Below are positions 59,401 through 64,000 of a stretch of DNA of 64,000 nt, in pieces; within the stretch, counting starts at the first letter, position 1, and the number at the start of each line of letters is the position of its first letter. Both the position numbers and the translations under genes were made by a program. Under the pieces are notes generated by a model. The model was not told the DNA's origin. It made no database searches and worked only from the letters and a program-made list of their open reading frames with translations. The DNA comes from Vitis vinifera (Eukaryota > Streptophyta > Magnoliopsida > Vitales > Vitaceae): the NCBI RefSeq assembly GCF_030704535.1, contig NC_081810.1, forward strand, positions 8,628,501-8,692,500, read 5' to 3'.

Positions 59401-62400
59401 TTCTTACCCACAATATCAGGCAGGGAAGATTTGCAAACTGGACCATTTAGACTGATACAGTAATTATCCCAATCAAATTTGCTGAAGTAATCCAAAAATC
59501 TATAAAGCACCTATAACGAGGAAAACATATACAAACTCAAACCAATGTAAGTATGGAGTGTTCAAAGCAATGTCGACTCCCACAAGTACTTACTGCTAAA
59601 GGGCCATCTAATGATAAATGAAATAGATGGAAGATATATAGAACCAAAATCTCCAGAGCATATGTTGAAATCAGACCATGATGGGCACCAAGGATCCGAC
59701 TCTCATAGTAGCACCAAGATTTTATCAGGATAATGCTGCGTTTGAAAAGATGATCTTTGCCAATAAGGCGGTCAACCTGCAACAAATTAGTGAGATGAAT
59801 GTTAAATTTTCAAAATAATACAGAACCTTCTAGTCAGCCTGCTAGAAAGGGGAGCGAAATTTATATAAAGTTGATTTGATAGCAGGAAAATGGATCCTTT
59901 TCCTAGTAATCTGACCAAATCTACAAACAAGAACTATGAGCAAATTGTGCATGTAGCTAAGTGAGAAAATTACAGGCAGGAAGATGACTAGATTCACAAA
60001 TGCCTAACAAAAATGGTCAACAATTACACTTAATAGAGGCTTGAATGAATAATTGCAAAGAAATTGAACTCCATACATATGGAACCACGGATTTTCTCTC
60101 TTATGATTCTGGACAGATGTAAAGGAGGGATAGATGCAGTACAAGCTCCAAATATGCCAATACAGAAACCATAAAACCAGCAATGAAGCTTCTATGCTAG
60201 CAAAGGTAGAAATCAGACAGGGTGCACATTAAATTTTAATATGGGAACATAAAACCAACCCAACATCACTTTGTGGAGTATTATCCTTCTACATATTTTC
60301 TTTCATTTGTGTTTCTCCATAGCTGGTAAGCAAAATGAACCACTTATTTCTTTAAGGTACTCAGACAATAAATTCATAATTTAATACAACTTTTCTTCAC
60401 CTATCAAAAGAAAGGCATAAATTCATTTGAGAAAGAAAACATTAGACAAAGACAGAGAAATCAGAAAAGCAATGGAATAAGCACCAATAATGATAACAAG
60501 TCTATTGAAATCCTTAAAAAAAAAAAAAAAAAAAAAAATAGTATGTGATGAAAAAAAACTTAGTTCAAATGCTATCAGAAAGCAAAATTAGCACATTCAA
60601 AATGCTTTACAGAAGAATGCTTTAATTCTGTGGCATCCAAGCAACCCAAAAAGAGCAGGAAGATCTACATTTCAAACCTTCATAGGATGTCTATGATCAT
60701 ACCTGCTCAAGAAAACACAGTGTAGAAAGTCCTCCTAACTGATTGAAGGAGATATCTATTACAATATCTTTTACAAGACATTTCACAAGCTTAACCTGCC
60801 ACCAAAAAACCCAATATTTTAAAAATGAAAATAATAATAAAGGGGAAAAAAGATTGGCAAGATTTCGTGTTAAAAACAATCTCCTCATTATATTGATTTC
60901 ATTCTCTAAGAGCACATTCCTCACTTTTCTGCAGAGGAATATTTCTTGTCAGTGCTTTCCTATCTAGTAGTCGTACTTTTTCCCCTTGTTTTGGTGTTGG
61001 TAAACATTGCCTCCTCTGACTCCTGTATGAGACCTGCAGGCTTTATATGCCTACTTCAAGTGTATCAACAATCAAGATTAAACACCAAAGAAATGCTCCC
61101 CATCCCATAGAACTTCCAACCTGACATTAACTCAAGTTTCAATGGTCCTGAACCATATAAAACCATAATCTGTCTAAAGTGTTCCTCGGAAAATTTGGAA
61201 TGGCTTAAAACACATCAAGAACCCTAAAAGAATACTAGAATGCAACAGGATCCAAGTCTATCAATTTCAAAATAGTTGCATCATAGACTCTTTTTGCCAT
61301 GAATTCCCCATACAAATCTATAGAAGAACTTCAAATATTATCCCAAAAAAGCTAATCTTTAAACAAACTCTTGAATAGGATAACTAACTAGCAGTACAAG
61401 CAAGGGAAAAAAAAATCAACTGACTTAGGAATAAACTTTTATGATAAAGCACCAATGTGGATAAAAAACCTCAGCAGTAATAAACTGGATGTCCTTCACT
61501 TCAAACTCAGCATTTTCATTCTGCTCTTCTCCCTTCAGAACAGCATGGACATCACTAGCCAGAGCTTCCTCAACGTTTGAACTGCAAAGGGCAGTCAAAT
61601 CAATATCTCCATCTAAAAGATAGGTCTTTAGAGGCACAGACCCATAGGGGAACACCTGTAAAATTAGCACAGAAAACTCAAAAAAACTCAAACTATAAAC
61701 AGTTCAGTAAATGGGCAATAAACCCTTCGGATTAGCTTCTTCACATACACAGTATCTAATACAATTGCAGGAGAAAAAAAAAACCAAAAAACCAAAAACA
61801 AAAACACAAAAAATAGACAAAACAAAACAAAACAAACTAAACAATAAAAATAAAATAAAAATGAAACCCATGTGCACCATGATTCTGAATTCGTAAGAAA
61901 AACAATATAAAATCCATATAGAACTCGAAAAGTGTTAAATTAAAAGTACAATTAAAGAAAGGAGACTAGGCACATTGCAAGATTAGACCTTTGTCCTCTC
62001 TACACCAAAGAAACAGCTTCCCTAAGAAAGTCAATTGGATTGCCAAAAAATACATACACCATTGATGAAGTACTGGGTATTGAAAGGGTAAAGATTGAGA
62101 ATAACTTCGACAAAAGCATGAAAATCGGAAGAATTAGCAGAGAGGAAAATAAAAAAAACGATTCACCTCGCATCCAAGACAACACCCAATAAGCCTCTGA
62201 ACATAGTCAATAACCTCCTGCCTCTCTCGCATAGAGCCCAGAGTGGGCTGCATCTTGGCCACAATCTCCTGGGTGGCCCTCTCCGCTGCGGCCCAAGAGT
62301 CGCCGGCAATCGAAGCCGGCAATGGCGGAGAAGAGGAGAGGGAGCGGGAAGCGCCACGGTACGATACGACGCCGTTTGGCAGAAACGGAGAGGGAAGCTT

Positions 62401-62412
62401 AAGATCACCCAT
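56475..62412 (-). CDS. Nucleotidyltransferase / PAP-OAS1 substrate-binding family protein
   Basis: A plant protein of the DNA polymerase beta-like nucleotidyltransferase superfamily with a PAP/OAS1 substrate-binding fold, the group of Arabidopsis At3g51620. The substrate is unknown; the fold suggests nucleotide addition to RNA. Nine coding exons (62412-62167, 61655-61470, 60795-60703, 59776-59594, 59510-59408, 59326-59141, 58317-57218, 57067-56679, 56553-56475) join in phase and give 854 residues. The catalytic signature is FPYGSVPLKTYLLDGDIDL: Gly87-Ser88, Asp99 and Asp101, with the third acid probably Asp158 in DIVIDISFNQ. The substrate-binding helices follow (LIKSWCYYESRILG, STYALEILVLYI). 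Residues 400-800 are Ser-rich and poorly conserved. A last 79-bp exon adds the tail HLKNEDDFPPLSL. The start MGDLKLPSPFL opens the conserved N-terminus; a Met 18 codons upstream is possible but less likely. Confidence 0.9.
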
Positions 62413-64000
62413 GTAACTGAACCAACTATACTTCACAACCCACAGGCAGATAGCGAAAACCTTCACAAACCCATCCCTGCCGGAGCAAGAAACGATGTCG
62501 TACGCAATTCAAACTCCTAACAAGAGACAATCATCGGAGAAATCTCTCTGTCCCTCCCTCTCTCTTTCTCTCTCTGGACGCGACGAGACGAGACGCGACG
62601 CGACGCAACGCAAGCGGAATAGGAAATGAAAACAAAGAGACTGCAAATTGGTTTTGGACAGTAGCAAGTTTTAATGGGACAGGACAAGACGATGACGTTT
62701 GGGATTGAGAACGGCGTCGTTTTGGTCACGCGGTTTTCACTTCGTTGACTCAGTAAACCGGGTGGGACACTGGTCTGGTGAAGTCCAGCTCAAAGATTGT
62801 TAATCTTAGAAGTTAGAAGGTCCTTTGATTTTGCCCTCAACCCTTTTTTTTTTCTTCTTCTTTTTCATTTTCTAATTTAATTTAGTGGTCACAGATATTT
62901 TTAATTTATTAATTGTAGATAATTTAGGAAAAATCTATTATATCCATTCGCTGTCATATCCACCAAAGCAATAAAGTTGAGATATAAAGTGATAAAATCA
63001 AATTGGACCAAATCACCCTTTGATTAATACTACGATTTCAATATGACTTCAAAAAAGTGTTATTTAGTATCATCGATTTACGTCTAATATATGATAATTG
63101 GGAGATTCAATTGAATTTCCAATTCACTTGAAGTTAATTTATTTTGTTATCATATGAAGATCAAATTGAGATAATTTTATCCATTTTGGTTTATCATTCA
63201 AAATTTAGGACATCTAATCAAAATTTTCAATTCACTTAAAATTAATCTGTTTTATCATCTTTCTAGTTTTGACATGATATATGTAGACATTAGAATTTTG
63301 GCTTCTCAATTCAACAAATTTTTGACTTAAACTCGTGATGAGTCACACACATTTGATCGTATGATAAATATTTAAAAGATGACATATACCAAAATTGGAA
63401 AGGCTATAAAATTTGATCTTATATATAAAATCATTAAAAAAATAAATATTCTCTTATATACAAATTTATTTGACTAAGAAGACAAGTTAAAATCAAATAA
63501 TTAAAAATTTTAAATTAAGTAATTAAATCTTAAAAGATTCTACAACTAAATCTTAAGGATTTCAAATTAAAATTCTTTAATTTCACCTATAAAGGTAACT
63601 CCTTTTAATGGACTTTTCTCGCTTTTGCTAGAAAAAAAAAGGTATCACAATAAATAAAAGATTTTACAAAATTTCCTACAATTTTGAAAAATTGCAAACT
63701 TTAAGAAAACAAAATCTCTACATAAAAAATAAGTCACTTTAGACCTTAAATAGACTTTCATAATAAAGAAGTATTATCGATTGACTTTTAAAACAATCAT
63801 CATTTATTAGATTGTGATGATGATTGTGATCCAAAAGAAAGAATTAGAGGAAAAATATTCATTTATAAAGAATATTAACATTGAGATTGTAACTCATAAT
63901 TATTATTGAAAGTTTATCCTTTAAAACGTGCATAAATCATAATGGATTGAGAAACTCACATTAGAAAATTCTTGGAAAGGTATACAAACCGTAATAGAAC
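62413..64000. other. Promoter and upstream region of the nucleotidyltransferase gene
   Basis: About 62413-62760 is GC-richer and holds CT tracts, a GACGC-type tandem repeat and an AACGGCGTCGTTT motif, and probably includes the 5' leader. From about 62830 to the window end the sequence is AT-rich, with no gene, RNA or named repeat that I can see. Confidence 0.55.
62577..62613. repeat. GACG(C/A) 5-bp tandem repeat in the 5' leader region
   Basis: About seven copies of a 5-bp unit (GACGC, with GACGA variants) lie some 165-200 bases upstream of the nucleotidyltransferase start, next to a CT-rich tract. It is CpG-dense in an otherwise CpG-poor region. Confidence 0.75.

Noticed and set aside
1-64000. 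CRISPR arrays, operons, phage or plasmid functions
   Set aside because: Introns, plant gene families and a nuclear tRNA show eukaryotic nuclear DNA; no repeat-spacer array or bacterial gene cluster is present.

Overview
The window is plant nuclear DNA from a eudicot, most likely grapevine (Vitis) or a close relative. The reasons are AT-rich intergenic DNA, GT/AG introns swollen by transposable elements, plant-only gene families (CIPK, EPFL, OVATE, DUF641, plant WNK), a plant-type L1 element and a Ty1/copia element. The species call is an inference. The family calls rest on motifs and on spliced reading frames that close exactly.

From left to right there are eight protein-coding genes and one tRNA gene. 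(1) An EngB/YihA-type GTPase with a long basic N-terminal extension lies on the minus strand (1419-17489, 10 coding exons). One intron holds a broken Ty1/copia element of about 5 kb in the antisense direction. The next intron upstream holds a full-length L1 of about 6 kb in the sense direction, with perfect 16-bp target-site duplications. (2) An intronless CBL-interacting kinase like CIPK11 (23406-24716, minus). (3) A three-exon EPF-like secreted cysteine-rich peptide of the EPFL4/5/6 group (31973-33094, minus). (4) An intronless DUF641/GIL1-IRKI-like protein (37671-39014, plus). (5) An OFP17-like OVATE protein (41317-41880, minus). (6) A second, longer OVATE protein (45083-46246, plus). (7) A seven-exon WNK4/5-like kinase (48174-51627, minus). 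(8) tRNA-Gly(GCC) (54973-55043, minus). (9) A nine-exon nucleotidyltransferase/PAP-OAS1-like protein (56475-62412, minus).

The gene order resembles, from memory, three Arabidopsis segments: the CIPK11-CHALLAH/EPFL6-DUF641-OFP17-OFP2 cluster on chromosome 2, the WNK4-OFP3-EngB-CIPK10 cluster on chromosome 5, and the WNK5-nucleotidyltransferase pair on chromosome 3. The window therefore looks like an unfractionated ancestral eudicot block. The genes are not an operon or a known pathway. Shared themes are only loose: CIPK and WNK both act in ion and stress signalling, and EPFL and OFP proteins both act in organ growth.

The rest is AT-rich intergenic DNA with microsatellites, two solo-LTR-like relics of one type, a 5'-truncated L1 tail, and a recent 418-bp duplication with a palindromic junction. 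I found no clearly new biological system. The points most worth checking are the EngB-basic domain fusion, the transposon-filled EngB introns, the ATGA-coupled L1 ORFs with deamination-type stops, the EPFL microexon with two extra cysteines, and the separately spliced conserved tail of the nucleotidyltransferase.
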